This document shows, piece after piece, positions 1 to 11,720 of a stretch of 64,000 nucleotides of DNA. Position 1 is the stretch's first letter, and each line of letters opens with the position of its first letter. The notes beneath the pieces were generated by a model. The model had not been told where the DNA came from and searched no databases. It saw nothing but the letters and a program-made list of their open reading frames with translations. The position numbers and the translations under genes are program-made. This DNA is from Pseudeuparius sepicola (Eukaryota > Arthropoda > Insecta > Coleoptera > Anthribidae): assembly GCA_963920635.1 (NCBI GenBank), contig OY987298.1, forward strand, positions 146,108,257 to 146,172,256, given 5' to 3'.

Positions 1-112
1 CGCTTTGCTTTTGCACAAGTGCAATTATCGCTAGCAGAGGCATATGATTGGTTGGATTTTTATGGAAGGAGCTACCTTATTGGATGCAAGCAGTATGAGG
101 GAAATAATCGAA
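1..112 (+). repeat. Repeat family A0, copy 1 (enters from left edge)
   Basis: The stretch from the TTGCACAAGTGCAATTATCGC motif through 'gcagtatgagggaaataatcg' recurs at about 27850-27945 with few differences. At the second locus it is preceded by a 48-bp palindrome that is only partly present here. It is non-coding and its class is unknown. The window edge cuts it, so its true start is not visible. Confidence 0.7.
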
Positions 113-123
113 GTAATAGCCGA

Positions 124-556
124 GGTAATATCATACGGGCATCTAATTTTTCCGAAAAAAATCGAAAAAACACGTTGCTAAGTAATATTTTAACAAGAAG
201 CATGAGTGCTGGTGGCAACAAAAATCCGAGTCGAAGACGAGGATTTTTACACCTGCACGAATGCATTTTGTTAAAAAAATATTACTTAGCATTGTGCTTA
301 TTTGTTTTTTTTTTCACAGGAAAAATTAGATGCCCGAATGGTATTTGACAAGACTATTTCATGAGTAACAGATTATTGTGCATACACATAGCTTCAAAGC
401 ATACTACCTATTATACAACAGCTGTCAAGTTTTTCCGCGGGTAAACTCGAAAAAACTGCTGACAAGTGCTGTCATACAGTTTTTCCATCTATAGAAACCA
501 TTTGTAATTCAAAATTGCGCGTTTGTGATTGGTGGAAATTAAGACGAGGGAAATAG
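124..556 (+). repeat. Repeat family A, copy 1 (hairpin-forming, about 430 bp)
   Basis: This segment is near-identical to 16868-17299. Inside it, 'gggcatctaatttttcc' through 'ctaagtaatattttaacaa' is repeated in inverted form around a spacer of about 60 bp, so the left part can fold into a long hairpin. The open frames across it on both strands differ between copies and look non-coding. It may be a MITE or part of a longer element, but no target-site duplication is evident. Confidence 0.75.
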
Positions 557-1343
557 AAGCACATAATACCCTTTGTCCTTGTCCTTACTGTTCTATCTAG
601 GAAGTGTTTTATTTCGTCTCGTCAAACGTAGATGATTACTCGTTTTGACAATAATCAATATCGACAGTTATGTCGCCAAGGCGTTGAATGTCTTCCAATA
701 CTTCCTTCGGCGCTAGATCAAGAAGATCGTGGCTCAAAGTGGCTTACAAAGCCGGTCTAAACCAACAATACAGCATCCAGTAGTTTTAAACTTGTTTGTC
801 CAAAAAACTCTATAGATCTAAGGTTGGCGTCCCTGTATATATGGCGCTGTAACTAGCGGCCCCCCTAAAGGCCCTAGGTCTACGGCTGCGGCGGGCTGCG
901 AAATGGAAACCAAACAAGTGGATGTGTACAGAGGGCCGCCGCGTCAATACCGAACGTAATAATTGTTTGTTTTATTACGTGCAGCTGTCAAAACAGCCCC
1001 GTTTTATGCTGGGTGTAATAATATTAAATATCAATGTTGTTTATCTACCTACAGGCACTATACAGGGCGAATTCTTATCGAGGATAGTTTGTTGAAAATT
1101 CGGTTATTTTGTTTAATGGTTTGTAACGAAGTTCGTTATTTTTTACTGTCTTTGGCATATTTTGGCATATAGTCTAGGAACCCTAGACCGCAGCATCCTT
1201 CTTTTTGCATACCTATATTAGTACCAAAGTCTAGAGATCTCTGAACGCTGTTAGTACGATGTGCACCAATTCGGTGTTTGAGTAGACCATGTTGCACGCA
1301 AATAATACAAACACAACAACGTAGAATCTTCGGCTTATGAAAC
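557..1343. other. Spacer with no recognised feature
   Basis: Mixed-composition DNA. I see no coding signature, no repeat shared with the rest of the window and no clear hairpin. A short GC-rich patch lies near 855-950. Confidence 0.5.
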
Positions 1344-2150
1344 CTGGACCGACACTGTACTAAAGACCCGAGCATGACGTCATATTTCATTGTTGTTTAC
1401 GGACTGGGGTGGCGCCACTCGACGAAAAAAATGGCGACTTATAGGTAATAGGGGGGTATTCTGTGGTTATTGGTATGTCAGTTACTGACGTTTATACAAT
1501 GTCCCAAATTTTAAATATGCGCAGCTTTATTACGATTTGCCTTCTTTTTAAGGTAACGAATTGTCTTTGCGTCCAGTATTTAGTAGTTTTATCCTATTAA
1601 CACAGCTTTTATAGGTAGATTTGTTTGTGATAACATGAAATTTCCATGCACATGAGGAAAATAGTATATGCACACTGCACAGACCATTAGGAGAATTGCA
1701 GAAGAATAAAGACAATAAAGACTATTTTGGAATTATGGGATGATCTGACCAATTAGCTGAAGAAGCGAACATTCTAGATATTATTTTGGAAGAGTATTTT
1801 GTAACGTATGCAAGAATGAAAATAGAAAATTTTGTTTACAGCTCCAAAGCGAACCAATAGTCCTCCATATAAAGAAGAAACTGAAAAATTGAATGCGTTG
1901 TATGCTTACTTACACTACAACTAGCCATGGACTTCATTTCAAACCAAAAGGCACCAAATACTCTTGCTTGCTTTTTAGACTCGCTTTTCTTAAGAAAATG
2001 TATGGAAATATGCCATGTGAACTTGTCGCAAATTAATTAGAGGGACATAACAAACAAATATTTTATTTTATTTTGGATATTAAATTCGTCGTAACAGACA
2101 CATTTGCATGTTTTTATTTTATAAAAGATTCTGCAACAATGGTGTGTAAG
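1344..2150 (+). mobile_element. Element E, copy 1, right end missing
   Basis: It begins with the E terminus CTGGACCGACACTGTACTAA and is collinear with the complete copy at 59138-60442 for about 800 bp, to 'caacaatggtgt'. Beyond that the sequences diverge and no right terminal repeat is found. It is non-coding. The complete copy shows this is a TIR element of about 880 bp making a 7-bp duplication. Confidence 0.75.
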
Positions 2151-4940
2151 TTTTCATATAAACTATGAAGTAGACTTCGTTCTCCATTTATTATAGATTA
2201 ATTTAAAATTGAGAAAGAATATCCACATCCACAGTGAACAGTGACCTACAATGGATTAATTGCCGTTTAAAGTTGGACTCCACTTGCATTTTTGACAAGA
2301 TGAACTCTGTATTCTGGTCTTCTCTGTGATGATACCTAGGTTGCTACTTGTGTTACTATAGGTTCTAGGTTGGGTTTATTAGAGGTTAAGGCGAGAGTAC
2401 TCCTCAATGGAATAGAGTGATTTCAACAACAGGTAGGTAGTTTTTAACTTTTCCATTTCTGGTCATAATGAAAGCGTGCAAAATAGATCGCTTTGTATTC
2501 GTTACGATTTGTTTGGGAGTCTTACCGGTAGCAATTTTCTCCTTAATTTAAAAATTATGAGAAATTTGTTTATTAGAACGCTTGCCATTTGCAGAATCCG
2601 GACTGACACCGATAATACAAAAGATGAGAGATAAAAAATGTTTCTTATTTCTACATAACCTTCAACGATAAGATTGAACGGTGAAATGTAGGCTCTTCAA
2701 GATTCACCGTGGTCTTTTATTTTCAACCAGGAGCGTCGAGTTACGCGGGTGCTAAGGATCATTTGCTTCGATAAAAAAAAGGACCGAATCACCCTACATA
2801 TCGATATGAAGTATTTTTCTCGTTTTTGGGCTCTAGAATTTTCCGTTAAATTTACGACACGTATAACATGTATAATCCACACGGTTGCGAGGCGGCCTGT
2901 CAGCTATGGGGGCCCGGCCGAGATCTGATGCTATTAAATAATACAAATCTCCACCGGATCGTAGTAAAGCATTTATTATCGTGGCCCTGGCATCTCCGTT
3001 TGGTCTTTGTCATCCGTACGTACAGGCCGTCCTGAAAACGTCCGCTTCCTTGCCCGGGTTTTGACAGAACTCCTGATCTGTCATGGATGACGCCGATTGG
3101 ATCTGTCATGGATGACGAGGCAGCTTGGGTTTTGAGAAGTTTTAAATATTTAAAGTGTTTTAAACGTCTTAGTTTATATTTTAGAAACAAGTTTGTGTCT
3201 AGTGCGCGTGTGTCCTGGCGGAGGGGAACCGCCCAGGTGTTATTATGGCCTCTGGGTGGGAGCCGTGCCATCCAGGAGTATTGGTGCCGCTCGCGCCGAC
3301 GCGTGAGCGCTGTAAGGGGAATTCTCCCCCCGGAATGGACTATGGACTCAATGGACAGTGAAGCCTGAGTGACAGAGGGGTAAACCTTGTGCGAAACAAA
3401 TCAGTGTTGTAACGTACTCGACGATTTTCGTTGTCGACCCACGCCCTGATACGGTTCCTATTCGGCCTTTCATGCTGCCGATCAACTGCGACCTCGTCAA
3501 TATTTACAGTATACAAGTTCACGTTACAGTAATAGCCCTTTGGGCCCACGTTAACAGTATGCCTATGGTTTTCCGAGGAATTTTCTATTTTGAGCCTGAC
3601 TATATCAAAAACGCATATTTTTCGAATAAATGAAAACTCGGTTTTTCAACCCAGGATGACTCTTGAAAGGCATACTGAGGAAAATCACGTCCAAAAATCA
3701 CTATCTCCCGGTCTATTAGAACTAGTTAGAAGTGGAGTTAGCCGATTGACGCCAGTTTGACAGTTCAATCGCTGCCTCTGTCTGTCATAATTTATAGGAG
3801 AACGTCGCTTATTATTTTCTCGTCGCCGTGCACGCTATGACAACGTTCCGTGGGGAATTTTTATGAGCGATAACTTCTTGACGAGACACAAGCCGGAGGA
3901 CCCGGGCATAAAAAGTGAAATACGAGCGTTCAGAGGTCACGAGCTCATTTTTTACATTTTCCAGCGTTTTAACTCGGTTTTAACGATCGTGTTTTTTGGG
4001 GACGGCCGGTCACGAGTCCGTTTTTAGGAACTGGTCCGCGCCATGGGAAAAGATCATCAGATCCTTGAAGAGGTCAAAGTAGGCACCTATATGGCATTCT
4101 CAAGCAAATGTTATCTCAAAAATGGGAGTATTTGGGAATAAGGTCAAAAAATGATCACCCAATCGAAATAGTGTCTGTGAGACGTGAGATGTCTTCCCTT
4201 AGGTGAATCTCTCAAAGAAATAACCAAGGATAGAAGGAGTAAGAACAAAAAGTAAACAGAGCCAACATATTTTTGAGTGATGCCACGTACTCCATTGTTT
4301 ACAGCATTTCATTTCAAAATGGAAGGGTTAATTAAATTGGGTTAACAATAAAACCCTAAAATCGTTGACTGACGTATTTATAAAGACTTCTCACGGCTAT
4401 AGCTTTATGTCCTGGAAAACAGATGGCTCTGATGGCTAACAATGTATTCTGCATTGTATTTTATCTCCGGAAAGCGCATGGTGGGCAAAAATGTGTCAGA
4501 CGTGACAACCGTGAGCAGTCTTTAATAATATATCAGTCAACGCTAAAATCTTTTCAACTAAAGCGAAAAAAATCAAAGCAATTTTGTTACTCATCGCCTG
4601 GCCCTCGAGCTATACTTAAAAAAATGGCCATTTATGTAGGTACCCTATTGCGCTATTATTTATTCACAATATGCGTGGTGCGGAAAATTACGAAAAAATG
4701 CAATAATCCCATGTAATATTTGGTGTCATCTGAATTTAATAATAATTGTTGTTTTTGCGGCCTGTCTGGTTTTTATTGCAAATTCAAACGATATTCGATG
4801 CTGTGGTCGTTCAACTCTCGATAGATACCTACTTACCGATACTCGCGCTTTGAGTCAGCTGCTCGTTCAGCTGGTAATCGATACCAAATTTATTTTAGGC
4901 ATTGTCAGCTAATTTAACAATTTGGCCAATTTCGATTAAT
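2151..4940. other. Gene-free spacer; short duplication and GC-rich patch
   Basis: No coding region is supported. 'gatctgtcatggatgacg' occurs twice in tandem near 3077-3117. A GC-rich patch at about 3195-3350 is unlike the AT-rich surroundings and could be a decayed transposon exon, but no motif is recognisable. Confidence 0.45.
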
Positions 4941-5005
4941 ATATTACAGGGTGATTCATTTGGAACGAGAAATCGGAGATAGGAGGGACCCAAATATGAC
5001 GATTG

Positions 5006-5845
5006 AGGCCTTATAACGGCCTCGTAAAATAAACTGGACCGCCATTGGGCCCTAGTCCCTCCACTAATTTTTAGCCATCCGGCAGGGCTATCCGCCATAT
5101 TGTGTGCATTCTAGGGAATTTAGAGTGCATTCTAGGGGAAAAGCGAAATTCGTGGTGGCAACACAAAATGACATTTGACAACGGCCAACCACGGCTCTCG
5201 TGCATTTGACACTTTAGAGCCAATGACGTGTGCGCCAAATATCGCCGAGCTTTCGGTGGGACGTGGGACATATACGTACAGTGACCGGCAGAAAGTTGGA
5301 CACAAATGGAAAACTTTTTTATTATTAATTTCTCAGAAAATTTTATTCTTGATAAAAGTTGGTGCATCATTTCAAACTCAAAACGCACATATCAAAATTT
5401 AAATATATCTTTTTGGATACGAGATAGATTCAAAAATGTCAAAATAACTCAAGAGTAAAGTACCTTTATTTTTTAAAATACGGTAAAAAGTTACTTACAA
5501 AAGTTGTTTGGAATCAAAGGTGGATGTCAGATTTAAAGTCACAACCACCTAGTCAAAAAAAAGAAATTGAACTTTTTTTGTATTTTTTTCAACCACCTTG
5601 TGTATTACAAAAAAACAAAATACCGCAAGCGCAACTTATCATAGGATAACACATGAATTTGCTACTAAACATTAATTTTGTTTGATTAGCAGCTAGAAAT
5701 TTAAATTAATCCAAATCAGAGTTTAAAAATATTAAATTTTTGTGTCCAACTTTCTGCCGGTCACTGTATATGTATATAGGTGGGACAAATGATTATGTAT
5801 TGGAAAAGCAGTCCAGTTTATGTTACGAGGGCCGTGGGCCTTATA
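5006..5845. repeat. Outer decayed palindrome holding F1
   Basis: The block around 5006-5042 (gcctta...aaactggaccgc) reappears inverted at about 5810-5845. The arms are degraded. Upstream, 4949-4962 carries a CAGGGTGATTCA-type terminus that may be its left end, with no clear right partner. The element at 5279-5766 lies inside it. Confidence 0.45.
5279..5766. mobile_element. TA-flanked foldback element F1, 488 bp
   Basis: The termini CAGTGACCGGCAGAAAGTTG and its inverse are preceded and followed by TA (5277-5278 and 5767-5768). The TA duplication and CAGT start are typical of Tc1/mariner (IS630) elements. No transposase is left, so it is non-autonomous. The same TIR core, AGAAAGTTGGACACAAATGG, ends the element at 44756-45283, so the two are one family with divergent outermost bases. 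Confidence 0.85.
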
Positions 5846-6032
5846 GAAATGTTTGTTTAAGAGATACAGATACAGGATACAGGGCGTTGAATGGCGTTGA
5901 AATTATTTTTTTAGGTGAATTGTGGCAATAGGTATCCAACCAGTAGATTGTAGATTTCTTAGGGGTCGTTTTTTTGCCCTTACGGCCTTTCTTCACTGCG
6001 ACCTAATTAGATCTTTTGTGAATGACCCTGCT

Positions 6033-6885
6033 CTAATAAATTCCAAGGTCACCTAGGCTTTTGACGAAGCTTAGTATTTTCCTTGGGGCTAAGTTGCCAA
6101 TTTCATTTGGATTTATATTGATCCTTTCGAAGTATTTAAGTCTGTTTCGAATTAAGAGGGGACACTCACACAGTATGTGCTCGCTAGTCTCATCCCGTTC
6201 GTTGCAAAATCTGCATAGTCCATTGTCTGTTTTGCCCATTTTTTTAAGATGATATCTTAAAGGGCAGTGTCCAGTCAGGAGACCTGTGATGAGTCTTAAT
6301 TCATTCTTGTTTAGAGTGAGAAGCTTTTTGGCGTTCTGAGGCGAATAGGTCAAAAATCTTTTCGCTTGTCTTTGTCCCGGAGTGTTACTCCAGTAGGCTT
6401 CCTTTTGTTCCTTTTCCCATGTTTTGATCTCTGTCAATAGGTGGCTTTTATTTATGCCACAGAATGGTTCAGGACCGTAAAATGGAGCCTTAGCCCCTTC
6501 TCTAGCGAGGCTATCGGCAATTTCATTCCCATGAACACCTTCATGCCCTGGCACCCACATTAAGGTCAATCTGTTGCCTATAGCCAGTTGCTTTAGATGT
6601 GTTTTACATTCCCAGGCAACCTTAGACTCATAAGTATAAGACTTTAGAGCTTTCAAAGCTGCCTGACTGTCTGATAAGATGTATATTCTTGCCCCCTTGA
6701 TGCGCCTGTTGATACACTCATGAGAACATACATTTATGGCTTGAAGTTCTGCCTGGAAGATGGATGGTGTCTTGCCTAGGGACTGTGAGGTCCTATGATT
6801 AGGACCATATATCCCAATTCCAACCCCATCATCCATTTTAGATCCGTCTACCAGATGCTTGTTCCTGAAGATGTCTCTGGTATTG
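6033..6885 (-). pseudogene. RNase H and zinc-finger tail of a non-LTR retrotransposon (broken)
   Basis: This is the C-terminal part of a LINE ORF2. The RNase H domain begins at VDGSKMDDGVG (first catalytic Asp, near 6855), followed by FQAELQAI (Glu), ILSDSQAALKAL (Asp) and WVPGHEGVHGNEIADSLA (conserved His and last Asp). These are the expected type I RNase H motifs. After it comes a cysteine/histidine tail, CRFCNERDETSEHILCECP, common in RNase H-bearing insect LINEs (I/R1-like groups). The frame ends at a stop at 6033-6035. Upstream it continues into reverse transcriptase sequence at 6848-7255 but in another frame: a one-base shift near 6870-6890 plus an in-frame stop breaks the ORF. It is therefore a 5'-truncated dead copy. 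RNase H would remove the RNA template during target-primed reverse transcription. The family group is inferred from domain order only. Confidence 0.92.
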
Positions 6886-7255
6886 CGATTTGACTAGTTT
6901 GGCGATCTTGGATGACCACTTCAAACGATAGTTCAAAGTCGTATTTCTTCTGCATGTAGTCCTTTGGCATTGTCAAGGATTGTAGTTGGACAGTGTCCAG
7001 TATTTTTAGGTGACCAATAAGGTCCCCTGCTTTCAATTTGTTGTCTTGGTAAAGTTGCGAGGCACTTTTTGTTGCCTCTTCTTGCACAAAAATGTATAGC
7101 GGAGTGAGGTCAAGCGTTACCTCCATTGCAACTGTGGGGCATGTACTTAAGGCCTCTGTGATACCCAGACAAGCCAGCCGTTGCATTTTCTGCAACTTGC
7201 CTTGCGCCCCTTTTTCCTTTGTTTTTGGCCACCATATAATGAACCAAAATAATGA
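6848..7255 (-). pseudogene. Reverse-transcriptase thumb of the same LINE (truncated)
   Basis: The minus strand encodes ...WWPKTKEKGAQGKLQKMQRLACLGITEAL followed by TCPTVAMEVTLDLTPLYIFV. This is the region just after the reverse-transcriptase catalytic core in RNase H-bearing LINEs (pattern WWpk...lqRlaclgItgal.ttPt.alEv...l.Pl). The catalytic FADD box and everything 5' of it are absent; similarity stops near 7255, where the copy was cut on insertion or later. The frame closes at 6848 because of a one-base shift relative to the RNase H frame that follows directly. Together with 6033-6885 it is one dead 1.2-kb 3' fragment. A small duplication (LFWFIIWW) seems to disturb its upstream edge. Confidence 0.85.
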
Positions 7256-7785
7256 ACCGCTGGGTTTTTTAGGATGATAAATAGAAATGGTTCGTTCGTG
7301 GCATATGGGACAAAATATTTGGTTCTTGCCAACTGGCTAACACCAAACTAGTTCTAATGGAAATGTAGTATGGGTATTTCAGAGGTGTGCAGAACACGAA
7401 AGTCAGATGCAGCGCACCTCACCGAAAGGCCCAAACGTTCGCTTGCTATGTGAAATAATAAATAGTCTAACGCGGTGAGCATTATACAATCCAATGCCAT
7501 CTAGCGGGTAGGTTTTTATTCAAAGGTTAGGATGGGTTTCCGTCCTTCCGAAGGCTCGGCATCTAGCGGATTCGCCAGCACGGTCGAGGTGCCGTCCAGG
7601 CCACGCCCGGATGTATAAATTAAACGTTATAAAAACGACTATTAGCGCACAATGTTGTCCCGCATTGTTGTCGGGCCGCCTTTAATGTTTATCTCGTTTT
7701 ACAGCCCAGGCTTTTCGGTTCGATTTAATCTGTTTGCGTTTTAACTGGGGGCAGAGTGCCGGTGGCGGCGAGGCCGTTCGCCAAA
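7256..7785. other. Spacer, locally CpG-rich
   Basis: No gene is supported. The stretch 7540-7780 is richer in CpG than the flanks. Reading frames across it show no family signature. Confidence 0.4.
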
Positions 7786-7882
7786 CGCGACGGCGATAAT
7801 AATAATAATAATTCTCACCCTTACAATACTCCAAACTAGGAGTACCCCAGAAGCAAGTACATGCTTGTGCGGGGGAGGGGGT
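7786..7882 (-). repeat. Repeat G with (ATT)n tail, retroposon 3' end
   Basis: Read on the minus strand, a GC-rich block (cccccgcacaagcatg...tttggagtattgtaagggtgag) ends in five ATT units. It matches 20563-20638 in the opposite orientation. A conserved block ending in a short-period AT tail is typical of non-LTR or SINE 3' ends. The parent element is not identified. Confidence 0.55.
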
Positions 7883-8028
7883 CAATTACTATGAATTTGT
7901 CTTCGTTGCCAGTTGCGGCTAGGGTCGACTTTTTTCCAGATAGAACTAGGATAGCATTTGCTCAAGTACTACGCGGCCGATTTCGAAAAACGCCCAAAAA
8001 TAGTCACTTGTATACGTATACCTACGTA

Positions 8029-9658
8029 CGGGTGGCGCACCACGAACTGCATCGATCTATACATATATGGAAAACTAAAAGTAGGAAAATTCTGAAAATT
8101 TGGCACCTCACCAATGCCGATGGGCGCTGCTCAACTAAAATATTTTGGTGAATCTGGCGCTTCCGGTTATACCGGAAGTCGATATCAACTTTCTTATCTC
8201 AAATGGAACACCCTGTATATTATTGCATTTTTTGATTCTAGGCATCATTTTGGAACAAAACATGCAACATGTCCTATGTCTAAATCCAACCGTTTTTGAG
8301 ATATTTGCATTATTCCGAAAAAAATTACAGGTGCAGACCTAAAGTCAATTAGCAATTTATACGAGGAAACCGCGAAATTTCAAAACGAATTTTTGGCATC
8401 GTGTAACAGAAGCCCTGACCTAGTGATCTCCGCTGAGAAATAAATCCGTTCTTATACAGGGTGTTCACAAAATATGAATAAAAATTACATTCAAAATGTG
8501 CTTAAATCTCGAAATTGTCAAATGGAAACCCCCATTTTTTTTAATGCGATCTTATTCAGCACTAAAAATGCTGACAACTTTGTGTAAGGTTTCCTATACC
8601 TAAATGCAGTAATTTTCGATTAATTTACGAAAAACCCACTTTTCGCCCATAAAATGCGGCGTTAAAATCATATTAGCCGTGGACGTTGAAAAGACAATCG
8701 CGCCTGAGGAAATGTCACTTGGTTTATAAATTATTGTCAACAATAATGCCGGCGCGCTTAAATTACACAAACGAAGATTATTTAAATTTGTTTATTATCT
8801 ACGGAGAATGCAACAAAGTAATGTCAAGAACGTGCGATACATTTGGGGCTCGCTATCCACAAAAAACAAAACCATCGCCAAACACAGTTAAAAAAATAAT
8901 ACTAAATTTTAAACAGTATGGATGTGAGAAAAATCACTTTTGATATACCTTTGATGCATTCTCCGCAGAGCGCAGCCGCGATTGTCTTTTCAACGTCCAC
9001 GGCTAATATGATTTTCCAAGCGTCAAGCAAACCCCGCATTTTATTGAGCGAAAAGTGGGTTTTTCGTAAATTAATCGAAAATTACTGCTTTTAGGTATAG
9101 GAAACCTTACACAAAGTTGTCATCATTTTTAGTGGTAAATAAGATCGCATTAAAAAAATGGGGGTTTCCATTTGAAAATTTCGAGATTTAAGCACATTTT
9201 GAATGTAATTTTTATTCATATTTTGTGTATAAGAACGGATTTATTTCTCAGCAGAGATCACTAGGTCAGGGCTTCTGTTACACGATGCCAAAAATTCGTT
9301 TTGAAATTTCGCGGTTTCCTCGTATAAATTGCTAGGTAATTGACTTTACGTCTGCACCTGTAATTTTTTTCGGAAAAATGCAAATATCTCAAAAACGGTT
9401 GGATTTAGACATAGGACATGTTGCATGTTTTTGTTCCAAAATGATGCCTAGAATCCAAAAAATGCAATAATGTACAGGGTGTTCCATTTGAGATAAGAAA
9501 GTTGATATCGACTTCCGGTATAACCGGAAGTGCCAGATTCACCAAAATATTTTAGTTGAGCAGCGCCCATCCGCATTGGTGAGGTGCCAAATTTTCAGAA
9601 TTTTCCTACTTTTAGTTTTCCATATATAGATCGATGCAGTTCGTGGTGGGCCACCCTG
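8029..9658. mobile_element. Large TA-flanked foldback, 1630 bp
   Basis: Two arms of about 660 bp are near-perfect inverted copies (8029-8690 and 8985-9658), with termini CAGGGTGGCCCACCACGAAC (left copy slightly eroded: CGGGTGGCGCACC). TA lies at 8027-8028 and 9659-9660. Within the arms are older CAGGGTGTTC-type ends, so the arms are themselves mosaics. One 9-bp stretch (CAGGGTGTT) is present in the left arm near 8458 and missing from the right. The loop carries a transposase N-terminal fragment. The TIR start and TA duplication indicate the Tc1/mariner superfamily. Confidence 0.9.
8746..8943 (+). pseudogene. Transposase N-terminal helix-turn-helix, trapped in foldback loop
   Basis: The frame starts MPARLNYTNEDYLNLFIIYG and continues through GARYPQKTKPSPNTVKKIIL. 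This resembles the first HTH of the insect Tc1/mariner-like transposases that end in FFLWG...HFEHL (DUF4817 type: YT.eE...lv.iYG....n...A...f..RyP.r..Ps..T). The stop at 8941-8943 comes where the sequence runs into the right arm of the surrounding foldback. Only the DNA-binding start of the protein survives; catalytic residues are absent. It sits in the loop between inverted arms at 8029-9658, so it is probably the remnant of the ancestral full-length element. The start was chosen at ATG 8746 because family members begin close to this motif; an earlier in-frame ATG lies in arm sequence. Confidence 0.7.
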
Positions 9659-9660
9659 TA

Positions 9661-11500
9661 TAGGTAAGTGGTAAAGTTTCACGGGCCGAAGGAAAAAGTG
9701 GACAAGCGAGCCGAAAGTGGAAAATTTCGGCACAATAATCGTTTGGTTGATACTTAGTGAGGTTAGGTCACAAAGCAAAAAACAAAGGTTAGATTTAGGT
9801 TGTCTTCTTCTTCTCCTCACATTAGTTTGACAGTCTGGCTTTGTATTGCTTGAATCTCTCAGCAGTAATAAATAACCGGAAATGCTTCAACGAAAGTTAT
9901 TAGTCACTGCAACTTTCAACGTTTAGTATTATTACCTAAATAAAAAATATTTTTGAAAAATTGTAATTTTCATTTTTTTTAACTACCTCAACTACCAGAA
10001 AAGATTCCCCGGAACACTCTATATAAAGTTCATATGAACTTTAATGCAAAAAATTAGACTTTCTACCATAAGTTTTATTTCACATTTACAACTGGGACAA
10101 CCTTGTATGTATTTCCAAGCCCTTTCCACTCGGTTTCTAAAAATATTTACAATAGTGAACACCTGGAAGCGAGCCTGGAAGTTGCTACTTATAGATATAG
10201 TATGTATAATATCGATGTACGACAGATGATATCTACTTTGAAAAACAAATTACTTAATTCGTTAAGATCGATATCCAAATGTTTTTGGGAAATTACGACA
10301 AACTTGCTTTCGAAATCAATGAGTAACATAAGTATTTTTACGGTTACACAATAGCTTCGTTCCTCTTGCCACTTGTCTTGAAAAAGTGAGTTTTTTTGCT
10401 TCCCCCCCCTCACCCTTCAAGCACATCCTTTTTTAGGAAAACCGTGCCTTTGACAGAAAAAAACAAACTGAGTGGCCCAGTAACAACTGAACTAAAGTTC
10501 TCAGTGTAGGGCCAAAAGGAGCGCGGCTAATGTAATATGGCTCGAGAATGTTATGTATAATCCATTATCTACAGTTTAAGCAGAGCTAGTTATTTATATG
10601 ATTAGCTGGGCTTCAATAGACATGGGCTTGTTTCGTTGGGTTGCAGTTTGCAGTCAACCTACCTCTATTTTATTTGCTCTATGAATGATAGTTAGGTACT
10701 TTTTACCACAGTAAAAATAGTTCCACAACAGAAAGCTCCTAACAATACCCTCGACAATACCTGTCAAATGGACTTTAACTTCATACTCCAAAAACGAGCA
10801 GATTGCTACAAAAAATAAAGTAATAATTAATGGTTGTAAATAACTAGGTACATAAATTGACAAAAATTACATGCCACCATACAGTGAGTACTACAACTTG
10901 TTACATCACGGCTTTCAAATATTTTTTCTACGCAATATTTTACATGATGCCAGAGGGAAGTCCTGACAAAGTCTAGAATCCAGATACGTCGGAGCCTAAG
11001 CCTAAAAAAATAATATACACCTTAAACTAGCATTCGATGCCCAAGTAAACAACGTCAGGTAAGGAAATATAAAGTGGGACTAGAAATAATAATAGAATAT
11101 TTTTTATGTACCTGATATCTGATTTAGATAGAGCTATAGAAATAAAAAAGTATGGTTTTGTCTTTTTATTCTGGAATTTTTTTGTGTATAGTACCATTAT
11201 GTTATACATCAAACTTATAGCTACTCTAGGGTTCTCAAACTCTTATTAGGGACTGTTCCATATAGAGTAGCTTTTGCTTGTCTTTTTGGAAGGATATAAA
11301 GGAAGGGTTTCATCAATACAGTACCTATCATTCTCGCAAATTCCCTAAGGTATTTTAGGCACTGGCTCAATAACCAGTCTGCATTCCCTAGAACCAATCT
11401 TGTAGGGACTGCAAATTATCCAACAATTGCCAAGAGTCTCTAGTGGCCCCAATCGGTCAAACTGTACCAATATCTTATTAGAATCTTTTCAAATCAAGTC
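9661..11500. other. Spacer with no recognised feature
   Basis: AT-rich DNA without a supported gene. Poly-C/poly-T tracts occur near 10398-10430. No long inverted or direct repeat shared with other parts of the window was found. Confidence 0.45.
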
Positions 11501-11504
11501 ATTT

Positions 11505-11720
11505 ATAGCGGCCCGCGGGTAGTCCCGGCCCAAGGTTGGACCCTTGCGGCACCCGCCTAATAATACGCGCCGGCAGGCAGGTTTGTCTTCGGACGAACGC
11601 GGTTCGATTTTTTGCCGACCGCGAGGCCGAACCCGTGGACGCCGGGACCGTGAACTTGGCGAGCGGAACGGAGTCTAGATACGTGTGCGTATGCCTACGG
11701 GCCCCAGGCGGTGTTGCCAT
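11505..11720 (-). pseudogene. GC-rich LINE reverse-transcriptase scrap
   Basis: On the minus strand a frame reads ...SAKNRTAFVRRQTCLPARIIRRVPQGSNLGPGLP. The pattern NRt.fVr...s...I..GVPQGSnLGPlLf is the conserved block just before the catalytic FADD of LINE reverse transcriptases; VPQGSNLGP matches it exactly, while the preceding Gly is Arg and the following LLF is degraded. Only about 35 residues are convincing. The upstream part of the frame and the rest of the element are not recognisable. The segment is much more GC- and CpG-rich than its surroundings. The alternative is a chance match in a GC-rich island, so confidence is moderate. Confidence 0.5.

Noticed and set aside
3062..3380. GC-rich frames near 3.1-3.4 kb as exon
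   Set aside because: Frames on both strands, a local 18-bp duplication and no recognisable protein motif.
9758..9800. gaggttaggt...aaggttagattTAGG as telomeric TTAGG repeat
   Set aside because: Only isolated, imperfect units; no tandem array.
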